Positions 30,037-33,716 of a DNA stretch of 33,716 nucleotides are shown in pieces. Location: positions 1 through 33,716 of the forward strand of contig JAPLKA010000056.1 in NCBI GenBank assembly GCA_026388315.1. Reading direction: 5' to 3'. The stretch is from Pseudomonadota bacterium (lineage in GTDB: Bacteria; Desulfobacterota; Syntrophorhabdia; Syntrophorhabdales; Syntrophorhabdaceae). Both the position numbers and the translations under genes were made by a program. How positions within the stretch are numbered: position 1 is the stretch's first letter; each line of letters opens with the position of its first letter. Below the pieces are notes generated by a model. The model did no database searches and was not told the DNA's origin. It was given only the letters and a program-made list of their open reading frames with translations.

Positions 30037-30152
30037 CCCGGCAACGACCTACTTTCCCACAGAATCACTCCTGCAGTATCATCGGCGCGGGAGAGCTTAA
30101 CTGCCGTGTTCGGGATGGTAACGGGTGTGGCCTCTCCGCAATAGTCACCGGG
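30037..30152 (-). rRNA. rrf: 5S ribosomal RNA
   Basis: On the minus strand it begins near TCCCGGTGACTATTGCGGAG and ends near GTAGGTCGTTGCCGGG, which pair as helix I. The length of about 116 nt is normal. The boundaries are approximate. It is the last gene of the operon. Confidence 0.93.
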
Positions 30153-30176
30153 AAACTTATAATTCAGTCGATAGTT

Positions 30177-30195
30177 GTTAGTGAATAGTCGATAG
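30177..30195 (+). repeat. 19-bp repeat, second copy
   Basis: Identical to 8271-8289. It lies in the 5S-23S spacer, so it is transcribed (as the complement) in the rRNA precursor. Confidence 0.7.
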
Positions 30196-30253
30196 TTAAA
30201 CTAACCAAACTCTAACCGATACAACTGTTTCCGTCCAAATTTTAATGACAACC

Positions 30254-30275
30254 ACATATGTTGTAAAATGATTTA

Positions 30276-30283
<8 letters not shown>
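30254..30283 (-). other. 3' arm of the 23S precursor processing stem
   Basis: TGATTTATGATCAAG (30269-30283) is the exact complement of 33226-33240, and pairing continues outward with a 2-nt bulge through ATATGTTGTAAAAT. This long duplex enclosing 23S is the normal RNase III substrate. Confidence 0.85.
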
Positions 30284-33225
<2,942 letters not shown>

Positions 33226-33234
<9 letters not shown>

Positions 33235-33257
33235 AAATCAAATTTTACAACATATAT
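33226..33257 (-). other. 5' arm of the 23S precursor processing stem
   Basis: CTTGATCATAAATCA and the following AATTTTACAACATAT complement 30254-30283. Together they close the 23S precursor as a long stem. Confidence 0.85.
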
Positions 33258-33286
33258 AATTGTCAAAGAACATTCAAACAATGTAC

Positions 33287-33362
33287 TGGTGGAGGTGAAC
33301 GGGATTGAACCGATGACCTCCTGCGTGCAAGGCAGGCGCTCTCCCAGCTGAGCTACACCCCC
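33287..33362 (-). tRNA. tRNA-Ala (anticodon UGC)
   Basis: 76 nt with encoded CCA. The minus strand reads GGGGGTGTAGCTCAGCTGGG at the 5' end, anticodon TGC in CTTGCAC, T-arm GGTTCAATCCC and 3' CACCTCCACCA. It lies between tRNA-Ile and 23S. Confidence 0.98.
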
Positions 33363-33449
33363 AAATCTTTAATACAGTTTATAGTTAATAGTTCGGAGTT
33401 CGGAGTTGTTTTCACTCATAACTCATACCTCATCACTCATCGCTGTCAC

Positions 33450-33526
<77 letters not shown>

Positions 33527-33570
33527 TAGGATGTTTAAAATTATAAATAGTAGGCCCTCGTTCGTTTTCT

Positions 33571-33716
<146 letters not shown>

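Overview
The window looks like a chromosomal segment of a Gram-negative, probably anaerobic bacterium of the former Deltaproteobacteria (Desulfobacterota). This rests on a full kdp-type system, strong GGAGG-type ribosome sites, a 16S-tRNA-Ile-tRNA-Ala-23S-5S operon and many dispersed palindromic repeats. No gene fixes the genus, so the placement is an inference of moderate confidence.

Layout. 1-5.0 kb (minus strand): potassium uptake. A short KdpD-type kinase and KdpE lie upstream of a 4-helix-bundle-like membrane sensor gene and kdpA, which runs off the left edge. A KdpE-box-like direct repeat precedes the sensor gene. 5.1-7.1 kb: hydroxypyruvate isomerase and tartronate semialdehyde reductase, two steps between glyoxylate/hydroxypyruvate and glycerate. 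7.4-12.9 kb: mostly single genes (OmpA-like lipoprotein, BASS-type carrier, ribbon-helix-helix protein, methyltransferase, GIY-YIG protein, receiver-only regulator, cupin, small membrane protein).

12.3-27.6 kb is an accessory region. Short modules (two BrnTA, VapBC, a DUF4143 ATPase, two RelE-type pairs, an MjaI-like restriction-modification pair, HigB/HigA-ImmA with a T4-beta-like protein and an sce7726-like predicted nuclease, and a decayed MntA/HepT pair) are separated by repeats. Several repeat families recur in the same orientation at the module borders. One family has a central hairpin whose two arms change together from copy to copy. A vapC 3' fragment, a frameshifted endonuclease and a hepT whose 3' end is replaced by a repeat show ongoing decay and rearrangement.

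27.7-29.7 kb: a secreted nine-PASTA-repeat protein without a kinase. 30.0-33.7 kb (minus strand): the rRNA operon, with 5S, 23S, tRNA-Ala(UGC), tRNA-Ile(GAU) and the 3' end of 16S. The 23S gene carries an exact 47-bp tandem duplication in domain V.

The best candidates for an undescribed system are (1) the HigB / HigA-ImmA-protease / beta-protein operon, convergent with and overlapping a PD-(D/E)XK-like gene, and (2) the co-oriented hairpin repeats that punctuate the array of small modules.
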